64,000 nucleotides of DNA, taken from Torreya grandis. Lineage: Eukaryota > Streptophyta > Pinopsida > Cupressales > Taxaceae. The notes under the pieces are model-generated. The model saw only the letters and a program-made list of their open reading frames with translations. It was not told the DNA's origin and searched no databases. The position numbers and the translations under genes are program-made. The stretch spans positions 659,501 to 723,500 of the forward strand of contig JARHVA010002128.1 of the NCBI GenBank assembly GCA_037957365.1. The letters run 5' to 3'. Shown piece by piece: positions 12,974 through 30,689 of this stretch; position 1 is the first letter of the stretch, and each line of letters starts with the position of its first letter.

Positions 12974-13260
12974 TTAGGCATCTATAATAGGGGCTTTTGC
13001 AAGTTGGTTAGTAATAACCAACCCCTTGACAGATTTTTTATTATAATACTCAACCTCAAATTTGCTTAAAGTCATGACCCATTTAGCCATACATCTTGTG
13101 AGAGCTACCTTATATAATAAAAATTTGAGAGGATCCATCTTAGCAATGATAATTATTTTATTATTCAACATATAATGTCATAACTTTTGGGACATGAACA
13201 CCATATATAAACATGAATTATCAATAGGTGTATAATTTTATTCATAATCCACTAGTGTGC
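12974..13260 (-). pseudogene. Tat1 RT-linked RNase H
   Basis: The open piece 13171-12974 reads through AKMDPLKFLLYKVALTR, AKWVMTLSKFEVEY and the GLVITNQLAKAP end. These correspond to the AKMDPIKYIFEKPALTGR...RWQMLLSEYDIQY...SVLADYLA stretch of Tat elements. The domain is continuous with the RT upstream and is followed by the second RNase H. Stops and at least one frame change separate it from RT. Confidence 0.88.
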
Positions 13261-13269
13261 ATCTTAATA

Positions 13270-14260
13270 ATAGACTACATTTTCTTTACCTTGATCATCA
13301 TGTTGGGCCAAAAGTGCCCCCAGTGCATGTTTAGTTACTGATATATAAAGAAACAATGGTTATCTAGGTGTTAGCGGTCTCAAAACTAGTGGGTTGGCCA
13401 AAAATGCCTTAAGCTTCACAAATTATAATTGAGTCTTCATCCCATTGAAATGTAGCCCCTTTCTTCAAGAGATATGTAAATAGGTGGCAATTATCTACCA
13501 ATTGAAAAATGAACTTGTGTATAGATTGGATCTTTATTTACAAGCTTATAATTTCTTTAAGAATTGAAGGTGGAGGAATTTTAACAATAGCCTTGACCTT
13601 ATTAGGGTCAATTTTGTTCCCTCTTTATGATATAATAAACACTATCAATTTCCTTGAAGTGATGCCAAATACACACACATTAAGATTTAGATAGATTTTA
13701 TATTCATGAATCCTCTCAAAGATTCTTCATAGAATCTCACTATGTCCAACACATGTTATTGATTTTGATAGGATGTCATCAACATAGTCCTAAACAATAT
13801 CATGCATCATGTCATGGAAGATGATAGTCATGGCATACTGATATGTGGCTCCAACATTCTTCAAGCCAAATAGCATGAATTAATAATATAATATTCCCCA
13901 TAGAGTGGTGAGCATAGTCTTATGTTGATATTATTGGGCTATCTTGATCTGATTATACCTAGAAAATCTATCCATGAGGGACAACATCTCATACCTAGTA
14001 GTAGAATAAAAATCATGCCAATGTTGGGTAGAGGAAAATCATCTTTAGGGTATGCTTTGTTGATGTCTATATAATCTATACAAATACATATACCCTATGT
14101 ATTTTTACTGATTGGAATTATGTTTGATATCCATTATAGTGGTCTAATGAATCTTGATCCTAATAACTTCTCCAGTTCAACTTCTACCAATAAAATGATG
14201 TGTAGATGTATCTTTCTCTATTTTTTTTTAATTAGTTTGGCATCTAAATGAACAACAAGG
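13270..14260 (-). pseudogene. Tat1 reverse transcriptase
   Basis: The catalytic box YVDD is intact at 13786-13775 (minus), within DYVDDILSKS. Downstream come HSEIL*RIFERIHEYKIYLN, KVKAIVKIPPP, KIQSIHKFI and HLFTYLLKKGATFQWD. These match the thumb/connection region of Tat RTs (HLEILRRVFERIREYKIRLN, AILEMPPP, GKIQSIRRFI, FTHLLKKG). The N-terminal fingers at about 14260-13900 are badly worn. In the family this enzyme copies the genomic RNA into DNA. Confidence 0.9.
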
Positions 14261-15700
14261 TGATGCCCATGCAAAAATATCAATAAAATCCATCCAAATG
14301 GATATAATATGTTCACATTTTGCTTCAATAAGGGAAGCTCTAAGATAAACAATTTTGGGATCATCATATGTTCTTAGTATCACTTCAATAGTGTTCTCTA
14401 CAAGAAGTGTATAACCATCTTAAATAATAGTAGGAAATATGTGATCAAGATCATCTTCTTCTATAGTTTCTTTTTGTTCACTCCAAAGATTTGAATAATG
14501 TGATGAATCTAAATTAACCATCTTAGGTAATGGCCAACTAGTAAAAATCATAGAAAATTCAAGAGTGAGATGCTCAAAGACATCATGTTATTTTGACTTA
14601 ATGCTAGTAATAGCTATAGAGTGAGAAATTGATGGACCTTTAGTGTCCTTTAGGGATGAGAAAACATTACCATATAAGAGTACCTAATATAGGTTTTTTC
14701 TTGAGGGATTGTATTTATCTTTAATTTTTCCTTGATCAACAAGCACCTTAAAGAGGTTTTCATGTAAAGATCTTGATGTTATATCTTGTTCATGACCAAG
14801 AAAGTTTGCCTACTCTCCAAAGTAGGTATAATGATCTAATGATAAATAAAATCCTTATTTTTTATCACCAATGGGCAATCCATCTCTTAGGCCCATGATT
14901 TCTACAATTGATTCTTCATTCTTAAATTTATCAAGGCATATGACTAAATTCTACTAGGCCGAATCAATGAGTTTGAGATGACAAAGGCAAAGGTAAAAAT
15001 TAGGTATTAAGGTTATAATGGTATATTGATAAAATAAATATGAGTCAAAAATCTCATCAAAAAGTATATAATGGGATGCTACATCACTGATAGGAATCTC
15101 ATCGCTAGTCGATTCAAAAGAATCACTATTGAAATTCATGAGGTCATCCCCAAGTGGTATAAATATGAGACCATGATTCAAATGATGTACTCAAACTAAT
15201 GAAGGTTCTAGGATTCCTTGCACTCATGGGCTAAGGCCTCTTGTATAATCAAAATTTTCCATGATTTGATTAGGGATAGGATATTTTGGATTTTGAAAGA
15301 AATTAACAATGTCATCATAATATAACTAGTCTCCTTTACTGAAAGCCTCTCGATCCTATTTTAGAAAAGTAGCATGTACAAATACCATAGGTGGTTTCCA
15401 TTATTATTTTTATTGCTACCAGATCAAGTTTCCTCTATTAGGGATTTTGGAAGGTTTGGGTTTACCCAATGTTTTAGGAGACTTTAAAAACTTAGAACAT
15501 GGAAGGCATCCTCAAGACAATATGTGGAAATTCCCATGTCTTCAATAACAACATGTTTTACAAGAGTTGTAGGAAATGGATTATCTAAAGTGGAAGAAAG
15601 GTCACTTGGGTTCATATAATTGGATGCAGGTGGATGTGAAACTATTTCCTTATTCTTATTTATAATGAATTCATAAATAGGATAATAGTTATAATTACAA
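14261..15700 (-). other. Tat1 protease-RT linker
   Basis: About 1.4 kb of weakly coding minus-strand sequence between protease and RT. The open piece 15181-14954 is acidic and Ser/Asp-rich with no known motif. Long linkers here are usual in Tat-type polyproteins. Nothing else is visible. Confidence 0.6.
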
Positions 15701-15735
15701 AACTAAGCTTCTAGATGTTTGCAATATTGATAAGG

Positions 15736-16110
15736 CTATTGATTGGTAAGAGTAGTAATCTCAATCCCATCATGTGGAAACTTAAGACACTGATGCAAGG
15801 TGGATGGAATGGATTTTACTTCATGGATATAAGGATGACCAAGAAGTATGTTATAAGGCAACTCAATATCCATAATATGTAATAAAGTATGGTGGGAAAC
15901 AAACCCAACAATTATTGGCAAATAAATAGTACCAAAAGACTCCCTCTTAATGTTGTTGTAAGCCTTTATGGTGATCATCTTTGGTTAAATGTCTTTCATA
16001 GTGTATCCCAATATTTGTACTAGTTTGAGGGACACTATTGTCAACCCTAAATCATTGTCTATAATAACCCAATTAATCTTATGGTTTTCAATGACTACCT
16101 CAATATATTA
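15736..16110 (-). pseudogene. Tat1 aspartic protease
   Basis: The open piece 15978-15736 reads MITIKAYNNIKRES, GTIYLPIIVG, YNILLGHPYIHEV and PSTLHQCLKFPHDG. This is the C-terminal half of a Tat protease (family form LLGRPWIHEAGAVPSTLHQ). The N-terminal half upstream contains VIIDNDLGLTIVSL, where the active-site Asp of the D-[ST/N]-G box is kept but the following residues have changed. The family role is cleavage of the polyprotein. Confidence 0.9.
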
Positions 16111-16849
16111 TGGGTTGTTATGGTTTAAACCACTTGTGGACATGTATTTTTGATCAAAAGTGACCTGTCAAAATGAAGACACATGTCTCACAAGGTTTTA
16201 GAATTGTTCAAGATTTATATCATTGGGAACAATGGATTTTAATAAAATGTTGTTCAAAATAGTTCTATAGACTTTAGATGTTTAAAAAAGATCCAAAATG
16301 TAAATCTACATATGTGTTTTACCTAGTTGGTCTGATAGACTATAAGGATTTTCAACATTAGGTCTAGATAGTTTGGCCTTGGTTGGTATAGTGTTAGGCT
16401 TTGGATCCAAAGGCATAATGTTCATGTTAGGTTCAGTGTTTGAAGAAGAGGAAAAGGGACCTGAAGGGTAACTCGTGAATGTCTAGTTATGACCATGCAA
16501 CCTAGAGGTGGCAAGGAATCATTATAATTATAAAATGAAGGCAAAGGCCTTGGAGTGTGACTCGTAGGTGTCTAGTTGCATTGGAGTAATTTCAAGTTGA
16601 TAAGGAACGATTATAATTAAAGGATGAGGTCCATAAAAAATAACCCTTGAAAATAGAGATATAATATTATTTCATGAACTTGATGTAGAATTACTAGAGG
16701 TAGATGGTGTTAACCCTATAATAATGGGTCCCATACTTCTAGGAGTATGAGATGGTTCATGAAATTTAATAGTAACAATGGAAATGTGAGTTGCAAAAAT
16801 GTTTTTTAAAGTGTTTTTATAGTCATAAGGCATTTTTTTTAACCCATGT

Positions 16850-16960
16850 TTTTATCACAGGTATTATGATGATGATTATGCTCATGTTGATTATGATTTT
16901 GACCTTGATGTTGGTTTTGATTCTAGCACTGATTCTATCCTTAGTTCTGATTGTTCCTTA
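16850..16960 (-). repeat. Gln/Asn/His-rich low-complexity tail of Tat1 gag
   Basis: Plus-strand repeats of GATTATG / TTGATTATGATTTTGA encode, on the minus strand, alternating Asn, Gln and His (NQNQHQGQNHNQHEHNHHHN). The repeat lies directly after the zinc-knuckle region. Confidence 0.65.
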
Positions 16961-16989
16961 GAGATTGTTGATTATGTCAAGGAAAGGGA

Positions 16990-19045
16990 TATTTGTAGAT
17001 TCCCATATCATGATTAGTGTCCTATGAATCAAGTTTAATATAAAATTCTCCACTCTTAATCAAATATTCAATAAGGTGATACAATTAGATGCAACGATAA
17101 GCACCATGCCCAACAACATGATGGAATTTATACCAATCATTTTGTTTGTACAAATCTAGCTTTGGTTGATATTAATGAAATGGCCTTGGTACCATCCATA
17201 CAATTAGGTTAGCTACTATGATATTTTAAAACACTATCTTAACAAGTTTTCCCAATTTTCTAAAGACTTTGAATTGATTGTGTAACATCCTTCATGGAAT
17301 AACTCTTTGCAAATTGGTTGGTGGATTAGGTGGAGCTAATTATATGTTTGGAGCTGGTGGGGCATGTACTATTTGTATGTGTATTGACTTAGTTGCTCCA
17401 TTCCCTACCATGTTCTTGTTCTTGTTAAAACCCTTATGTTTCCATTATGTAACTATTTGAATTGATTATTGGGTTTGATTTGATGTTGACCCTATGCAAA
17501 AATACTGGCAAGGCATTTAGCAATAAATGCCTTCTTAATCTACACCCCTTTGTCTATAATTTCTTCAAATTAGTTAGTGCAAGGAAGTCACAGATTGTGC
17601 ATGACCTTAGGGTGTAAGTTATATGAAAAATGTTTGCCAATTGTTTATCTAGAAAATTATGTTAGAAGTGACCAACTAATGATCTCCACCTCTGTAGATA
17701 TGTTGCAAAGCTTTCTCCATCATGATGTTTGTCTTTGTACAAGTCAAAAATGGTCATTTAATATTCAATGTTGTATGATAAGTGGTTGACAAAATTTTTA
17801 GATAAGTCATTCCAATCTATAACTGATCCCTTGGGTAGCTTATGTAGCCAATATAAAGCTTGTCCTATTAAACTTTGCAAAAATAAATCAAACATATAAA
17901 TGTTATTATACGTGACCTATTGGCATAATACAAAGAATGCCTAAATGTGTTCATGAGGGTCACCCTTTGATTTGTATTTATCAAATTTAGGTGACTCAAA
18001 ATGAGATATAAATGGGACTTGGAGAATGTTCAAATCAAATAGATATGGAAATATCTCATTAAATATGCACTTATTGATTATGTTTCTTGTATCCAATAAT
18101 GGCATAATCTCTCTCATGGAATTCCACTCTTACATGTTTGGTGAATTCATGGGTGGAACGTTATTCTATTGGGGTGGCATGTTCCCCTACTACATGGATT
18201 TGTTAGGGATATACACCCTATAGTTTACAACTTTATTTTGATTCACTCCTAGAGTTAAGTAAGTGAGCCACTAATTCCCTGGAATCAAATGCCTTGAATT
18301 ATGTGTTATGTTGATTTTGGGGAGTCTATGGTATATTCACCAAAGTACATGTTGGTTGAGATGAACTATCCAAATTATTTTATATGACTTATTCTTTTAT
18401 ATGTTTTGGTCTTTGATTTTTTAAAGGAACAAGAGGTTCTTGATTATTAAAAAATGTATGTTCTATGTCTAGATAAACATGTTGTAGAACCTCTTAGGAT
18501 TTAGGTTGTTTGATTGAGACTTCGTGATCCTTCATTGTTATTTTTTCAACTAGAGTTTTCATGGGTTCAACCACAATCCCTTGTTCCTTGGAAGCATCAT
18601 TATGAATTGACATAGAAACCAAATAGTATATCAAGTTTGTGATAAGTTGGTATGCATATAATTGACTTATATTTTTAATCTTAATGACAAGATCTTGATC
18701 ATTTTGTTTTGACTCTATGAGTATTTCCTTTCCTTTTCTAGAAGAAGTTATGTTTGTTCTATTAATGTTTATGTAGAATTTTTATTGTTATTGTTCTCCT
18801 TATCTAACCAAGGTATGCAATTATTCTATAGGAAAATATGAGGATAGTATATCACTAGATTCAATAAACTTTAGGAGTGATTCATCCTTATCTTCTAAGG
18901 GTTGATATTATCATTAGTCTTCCTTATGTCCTACAATTTTATGAATGTCTTCCAAGACTACATAATTATCTTGACCATCATAAAAGTGATCCTTCTCATA
19001 TCTAGGGCCATAATAGATCCCACTACAAGTGTATCTTTGAGTCAT
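16990..19045 (-). pseudogene. Tat1 gag
   Basis: A plausible start is the ATG at 19045, followed by a readable N-terminus with YGPRYEKDHFYDGQ. The conserved gag core is at about 17890-17560: LQSLIGQALYWLHKLP, then DWNDLSKNF, then FATYLQRWRSLVG, matching the LSGPALTWYT...FREYATRWR block of Tat gags. A zinc-knuckle-like stretch near 17180-17030 reads WYKFHHVVGHGAYRCIQL, with the GH and last Cys kept and the first Cys lost. It ends in a Gln/Asn/His-rich tail at about 16950-16850. The protein would form the cytoplasmic particle. It is broken by several stops. Confidence 0.9.
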
Positions 19046-21589
19046 GTCTAAAATATTTTATTCTTTATGTTTGGAAAGATTTGTAAAATGTTTTGCAAAT
19101 GTTTTAAACAAGGTATGGGTTTTGATATTTTCTAAACAAAGGACAAGGAACAAAAGAGACTAAAATAAAACTGAGGTGGCATGGAACCACATAATTAGAA
19201 TAATGTGTTCATGAAATTACTCAACCTTTGGTAGGGTTGAAATTGTATAAATAAGAAGAGGGTATGATAACTCAAAAACCTAAGTGTAAACTAGTACACC
19301 AAATGTAGGTTTAGAGATACATAAATAATGTAAAATATAGTTTGACTATGATTAATTACTAAGAATTTAGAATAGATCCCTTTGGATTAGGAATGTGATA
19401 ACATGAACCAATAAATTTAAGATATGAAAACATGCAAGAATTCCTAAGTATAAAACTGAGACCAAATGGGTAGCACAATGCCACCACATGGTATTAGGAG
19501 GTAGAATAATTTTTTTTATATAACTTAGAGCATAAGCAACATATAAGAGGACCTAATTTCACAATGATGAAATGATGATGAGTTTATAAATGACCTTCAA
19601 TCCAAATGGGAAATTGAACTCAAGATAACTCAAGTCAAGTGCAAATGGTAAAACCAATTAAGATGTTAACCTAGAACTTAGAAAGGTGTAATTATAAATT
19701 TGAATTATCAATGAAGGACATAGATTTTGGAAAGTGGTTTAAAATAAACTAGGTAGAATAACTACACTATTTAGATAATACAAACACAATGTTCAAGATG
19801 AAAATTTGAACAAGGCAAAGATGATTCAATTTGACAAGTGTAACACCTCTTTGTTCAAGAAATGGTGGAAAAATGTATTTGGTTATGACATTTTTTACAA
19901 TTAAGTTTTAGAATAAATTCAAGACCAAGTAAGCAAATGAAAAGACAAATATAACTAAGTAAATCATCTTAATCACTAAAATGACAAGGTTGCTTTTCAT
20001 TATTTAAATCCATCTATATACATGCTTTTTGGAGGATTTTAATTTTTAATCCAAAAATAAAAGCGCATGAGTTTGTAGGGTATTTACACCCTCATTCTTG
20101 TAAGATATTTTTCAATGGCATAGACCTTTGGTTACTCACCCTACATCAACAATACTCTAAGGCAAGTGGGGTTGTCTAAGCTTATAATTTTCAACCATCT
20201 AGATGGTCCCAAGCATGGATAAATCTATAGATAAAACATGTCAATTTGATTTGCATCAATCGGATTATTATAAAAAGGTATTTTCATTTTCACAACCTCT
20301 ACATCCATTAATTTCTTAGTGTATCATGATGTTTGAATTGCCCCTATGGTTTGATCTGGATTGTCACTAATAGAGTTTGCTTAACTGCTCAATCAAACAT
20401 CCCAATGGGTCACCCTCAATTTTTATACCCCACCATGGAGTGGGGTTGAAGTCAATACTTGGAGATGAAACCCCAGGTCAAATCTTCTATAAATATCTTG
20501 TGAAGAGACTATGAACTCCCCTACACAATCCAAATTACATAAAATAAATGATCTAAGTGAAAAGGATTTAGAGGTTATTTTTAGATCACCCAAAACATAT
20601 AAGTTTTGGGGAGAGCCTAGACAACTTCCTTTTCATGCCTTCAACAAAGGAAAAATCATAATGAAAAAGGCACTTTTTGGGTACCCAAGTTCCCTAAAGA
20701 GGATTGGGGTAGAGCATATGTGCACTCTTTGATTTACTCAAAAAATAAACAAGTCTAATATGATCTAGAATAAAACAACACACTTTTGAAAAGTAATTGA
20801 AGTGAATGTTAGTTTTAAGCACCAAATAGAATTTTTTAGTGAATTTCTTGGCCCCTTGGTCTTAGTTTATAATTTTTTTGAAAAACATTCACAAAACAAT
20901 CAAATAAACCATCTAAGTTCTTTTTAAACACCAAAGGGAAGGTTCAAGACTTAATCATGCTCAAATTGATCAATTTTACACATGGGTCCTACAAGAAAAG
21001 TTAAAGAGTTTCCTTTAGCTTTAAAGCACAATTTATAATCAAACAAGCAAGTTTGGAATTTTTGGTCTCAGTTTCTCTATTTTTTTACACACAAAGACCG
21101 ACATTAGTTAATAGTGACCGATGTTAGTTGCATCAAGACCAATTATGGTCATAAACATAACCAATGTCAATAAAAAATGACTGATAATGGTCACTTGTGA
21201 ATCCTTAGGAAAAAAAATTTTTGAACAAAAACACTTGTTATCCCAAGTTAGAATAAAATCTCCAAAATAAACTTTTTGATCATCGAATAAATGTTCAGAC
21301 TAGAGACTTATAAACCAAAATAACAAACTATAATTGAGAAAATCTCTAAAATGTGATTTTTAACTATATTTTTCCTTGTAAACTAACTGATTTTAGTTAT
21401 CCTTGACCACACTTATAACTAATGTCAGTCATTGTGTGCCCTGTGTATCAATAAAAATGTCAAAAACATGGGAAAATGAAGCTTAAAAATTGATTATTAA
21501 GTATTTTAAAGACTTTTTATATTTTATAGAAATGCCAAAGTGTCTTCCTTGCTTTAAGGGGTTGTATGGTCCCATTGGACATGCTAATA
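19046..21589 (-). other. Tat1 5' leader with primer-binding-site position
   Basis: There are 2.5 kb between the 5' LTR and gag with no long frame of known type. The minus-strand bases just inside the LTR read TTAGCATGTCCAATGGGA. This is the position of the primer binding site, but I cannot match it securely to a tRNA. At 21100-21440 short motifs of the GACCGATGTTAGT / CTAATGTCAGTC kind recur in both orientations. Confidence 0.6.
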
Positions 21590-22778
21590 TGTAGATATGG
21601 ATTAAAAATATAGTTAGATCAAGAATTAGTCATGAAAACCAAGAAAAATACATAAATAATAAACAATCTAGGCTAGCCTATTCAACGGGGTGTGTAAATG
21701 ACAATTAAGAGCAAATGAAAGAAATCAAACACAAGTTACCTTCCCAAGATCTTCCCATCACATAAATGTGGCTCAAAACATGATTTTTCCCTTGATTTGG
21801 TTCTCAAGTGTTCAAAAATGGTACAAGGCCAAGCTCCTATACCATCTCAAGAATACCAACTAAAGTAGGCTCATGATATGTAATCAATGTTATGCCTATC
21901 TTGAAGCTATCCTATTACAAATTAAGCATAATAAACTACACTCACAAATGGTTTGTGGAGAGAATTCTACATAATAAGTTTATACAAATGAAACTTAATC
22001 AAAGTGGTCTTATCCCTCCTATTTATAAATTTTACAAATTGATTAGGATCAACTATGACCATCCTTCTTTAGATCAAGATGTGTGGCCATGAATTAATCC
22101 AATTATATAAATAATATCCATAAATATCCTCATAAATATTTCTGAGGAAGGGGCATTAAAGAGGCATGTGAATCCATAATGCTAATATTTGTTGTATTTA
22201 TAGCTTATGGATCCTAGTGAAATTAATTGATAATGTAGTTAATAAGAATCAATTTCCAATTAAAAAATATTTAGTAACTTCCATGGAATTCTTACTTATG
22301 CTCATAATTTGGTTTAATTTGCTTAAGTAAGATTAATCAATTTTAGAGCAATTCTTTAGAAATTGGTGCACAATTAATCAAATTATTCATAATGTCATAT
22401 TACTTTGTCATAATTTGAATTGAGAGGAAATATAAGGTGATGTTAGTTATGTACAAACCATCATCCCATTTAGGACGTTGTCAACATAAAATAACACATG
22501 CATGTGTAGTGTGCTTTTGAATTAGAAGAAAAGAGTGATTTGGAGCACCAAAATGTGTTTTCATCATTTTGACTCAAAATGATTTGGTCAAAGTTAATAA
22601 TCACATAAAATTCATTTCCCCATTTAGGGATACATTAGCCTAAATTGGCACTTGTATAATAACAAGCTCAAACCCTTTAGTACATTTTAAGTGATTTTGG
22701 CCTAAATTATGGATTTTCACAAATTTTGAGTAAGATTGACAATTTCAACATAATGGTGTTAGGAATTGGATGTCTACA
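21590..22778 (-). repeat. Tat1 5' LTR (right copy)
   Basis: This 1189-bp copy starts TGTAGATATGG and ends GGATGTCTACA, aligning with 7276-8467 throughout with substitutions and small indels. It lies upstream of gag on the minus strand and so is the promoter LTR. It is followed at 22779-22783 by the second CATAA. Confidence 0.93.
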
Positions 22779-22783
22779 CATAA
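22779..22783. repeat. Right target-site duplication of Tat1 (CATAA)
   Basis: Identical to 7271-7275, immediately outside the right LTR terminus. Confidence 0.9.
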
Positions 22784-23846
22784 TATTTGGAAAATTAATA
22801 GGGTATAGTCACAACATGATCATTGATCATGCTCCTTAGAGTCTCATAAGTAAAAACATTTGTAAGTGAGTTATAAGTTAAAATACACTCCATATCAAAC
22901 CTATGGACATAAACCATAGGGGAACAATGCTAGGTAATTAAAAAAGAGAGATAGGTTGAATAATATCACTTATGTTAATACTAGAATAAGAAATTTTCTT
23001 GAAAGAAAGTTGGAAAAAGGAATGAATAATGACTAATTTCTACATCTTTAGCTTGGGCATAGCCAAATAAGTATGGGTCATGGAGGGTATAAACATCATT
23101 ATATTATGGAGTAGTAAGATCAATGTTAAGGATTTTTATCACTATATTTCTATAGGATGAATGGGAAGTGGGATTCTTAGGATTGACCATAAAACCAAGA
23201 ATATCATTATTTACTTTCTTCTAAGAGCAAAGTCACAAGGAGGGTGGTAAATAATTTATGAGGTTGGAGAGGAGATATAATGTTTTGATCTTCAATATTA
23301 TCTCATTAGGCTCATCATCATTAGGATATAATACGTTAGGTGGGATAATTATCACACATTTAGGGTGTCCACTATAGACTCAATTCAAGTTGATGAAATA
23401 ATTAAAATATTAGTATTCGTAAAAGTGGGTACTAGGTTAAGGCTTGAGGATTGGTATTTTAAATATACCATATTCTTGAAATTATTCAAATTATAATGGT
23501 TAATATAACATTGAATAATATATATAATACCCTTGTAAATAAATTTGAAGTATTAACATGTGGAAGAGGCCACTACCCTCATACAATGAATCTAAGGGTG
23601 GTTGACTAAGATGTTGTATGATGAAGAAATTTGTAAATCATAACCTTAACTCTAATTATGCCATGAAATATTATGATAGGGATCCAAACACATCCTAATG
23701 GATTAAGTTGTATTTTTTAATCCTTGGCATGTGCTTTTTTTAGACATAAGATTACATTATGAGTATCCTAAAGTTTTGATGAATTCTAATGAGGTGACAT
23801 TATTGATAGATATTTCATCTATTTGGGCTCTATTGACTCTAATATC
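22784..23846 (-). pseudogene. Tat2 protease (main part) and downstream polyprotein
   Basis: Read on the minus strand from 23846, the frame enters the protease active-site region. QIDEISINNVTSLEF precedes FIKTLGYS, and the likely catalytic Asp codon is at 23819-23817. The same FIKTLG block appears in Tat3 at 63951-63968. The upstream part of this domain lies 5 kb away at 29024-28920, because an insert separates them. Further left (about 23700-23600) a worn NPLGCVWIPIIIFHGI reading is compatible with the second protease sheet. I could not recognise RT motifs before the Tat1 boundary at 22784. Confidence 0.75.
23842..23846. repeat. Left target-site duplication (ATATC) of the 5-kb insert
   Basis: ATATC precedes TGTAACAACC. 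The same five bases follow the insert at 28915-28919, and the protease reading of Tat2 resumes across them. Confidence 0.8.
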
Positions 23847-28914
<5,068 letters not shown>

Positions 28915-30680
28915 ATATCACTAACTTGGACACTAGTGAACACTAGAGGACCATTCACATGAAGTAAGATTTTTTTATACATCATAGATTCTATAGGAAA
29001 TTTAAATGACAGAGAGGTATCCATAGTTTGATCTACTTATATGAACATATATTCACATAATTTTAAAAAACTATCCTTAGACCTAAGTAATGTAGATTCT
29101 TGCCCTATAAGTGGTTGTCAAATAATGTTCATGTAAAATCAAATTTACATAGATTTATTTATATGGTGAGGAGAAGTCCTCATGAGCTCAAGGAATAGAA
29201 TTTGGGATGATAACTTAAAATTTTATTATATAGGGTCCCATTAATCAAAACCATTATGATCTGGATAAGACTATGAAAGTATGACTAATTTTTGAAACAT
29301 ATTAGTTGAAAAGGGAACTGATCTGGATTGAATCTAGTTAGGAATCAAAATGTGTGGTCTTGACACTATGAGTAAAGTTGAGGTAGGTTGATCCAATGGT
29401 ATTAATATGGATAATGTAGTTGAATATGTAGATACATCAAAATTAGATAGTATGAGACTAAATGATACAATAAAATCATAATTAAGGTGTAAATAGATTG
29501 TACCAAATTGGCCAACATAGTATAGATGGAGGTGTTTAATGATGGAAAATATATCAATTTGGATGAAATATTTTGGCCTAGTATAAAAATGGAAGATTAT
29601 AATGAATTTTATGGTACAATTGGAGGAAATGTTGATAGAGAAATAGATTTCATCAAGCTAGTCGATATAGCAGTGATAATAGAGAGTTGTATGAGTATGG
29701 GTTGGTATAGTTGTGAATAGAGTAAAATGTATTTGGTTGGATGATAAAATTATGTTATCTAAATGTATAGAAGTTATAACTTCATTAGATTAAATAATTT
29801 TAAAAATATGTGAAGGGTTATCTTAGACTATGCTATAATTAGGATAAGGAATACAAGTTTGATGAGGATAAGGATCGATACAAGAGACTACATTCTTCCT
29901 ATTTTTCATATTACCCAAGTTTTCGTCATTGTTAGAAGAATTAGGACTGATTGTGGTTTATTACATTGGTGGATAATGGTTGATTTTGATTATTAGGATG
30001 TTAGTTTTTATTGTGGTTTGAAAGTGGATTTGAGTGAATGGTAAAGTAAACATTAGTTTGGTGAAGTACATCATGATTGAATTTAGAGTCATGAGATTTG
30101 TCTACCTTATCATAATCTTGGTGTCATTATTTAATAATTGATTCATGATCAAAGTTTTTCACAAAAAATATTTCAAAATTAATGTGGTTAAATTATTTGA
30201 AAGTCTCATAGGAATGCCCCCATTTACGTGAAACCAACATTTTTTTTAAGGGTCATACCAATACACACTATGATATAGCATTGAATTATATAGGTGAGGG
30301 TTTATGAAGGAATTTTATAAGCTCAGATAGGGAGAGAACATTATGGATTTAAAAATTATTAAATTTTGAAGGAGGAGGATGATGGAAGGGACTTCCATTT
30401 TGAGGTGGGGAAAGAGTCACTTATTTGAGCTTCTTAGGAGATTAAAATTTATATTATCTTAGAATATTTAGTGTTTGAGACAATATAATATGTATAATTT
30501 TTTTTAATTCTTATATGTATTTTATTCCTAAGCTTGGGTTGGGAAGGATCGAATTGTCTTATAAATAAGTATTGACATCTAGATTGATTGAGGGATTCTA
30601 CACTGATTTTGGAGATAGGGTCATGATGATGTATTATATTTTGGGATTAAGTGCATTTGTAAACAAGTGGAAAAGGTTAT
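28915..30680 (-). pseudogene. Tat2 gag C-terminus, gag-protease linker and protease N-terminus
   Basis: On the minus strand from 30680 the reading starts with NLFHLFTNALNPKI, the continuation of the gag core at 37762-37448. The same block in Tat3 is YLFHLFINALFPKL near 57285. A zinc-knuckle-like WGHSYETFK lies at about 30230-30200, with Cys residues lost. A linker of about 1 kb follows, Ser/Asn-rich, with NVVS and IDPYPHQTCIPYP resembling Tat3 at about 63110-63190. At 29024-28920 FKFPIESMMYKKILLHVNG and VFTSVQVSDI match Tat3 LKFPIASMILNEIIHHEND and LFITIQINNI (about 63805-63900). Here the 5-kb insert begins. Confidence 0.82.
30672..30680. repeat. Left target-site duplication of the LINE (AAAGGTTAT)
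   Basis: Nine bases identical to 37439-37447. They adjoin the A/T-rich end of the LINE, as target-primed reverse transcription predicts for the 3' end of a minus-strand copy. Confidence 0.85.
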
Positions 30681-30689
30681 ATATTTTTC

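Larger units (their letters stand above)
7276..22778 (-). mobile_element. Complete decayed Ty3/gypsy retrotransposon, Tat type (Tat1)
   Basis: A 15.5-kb LTR retrotransposon on the minus strand, bounded by two 1.19-kb LTRs with TGTAGA...TCTACA ends and a perfect 5-bp target duplication. The internal order in the minus direction is leader, gag, protease, a linker, reverse transcriptase, RNase H, a second archaeal-type RNase H, integrase, and a long 3' region. The extra RNase H between the RT-linked RNase H and the integrase marks the Tat/Ogre/Retand branch. All genes carry multiple in-frame stops, so it is not autonomous now. The LTRs differ at roughly nine or ten positions in their first 130 bp by eye, which indicates an old insertion. 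It sits inside another minus-strand element (Tat2). Confidence 0.93.

Noticed and set aside
17278..18223. Plus-strand open frames of 60-70 codons across 17.3-18.2 kb
   Set aside because: They are antisense shadows of the Tat1 gag, which gives the family match on the minus strand.
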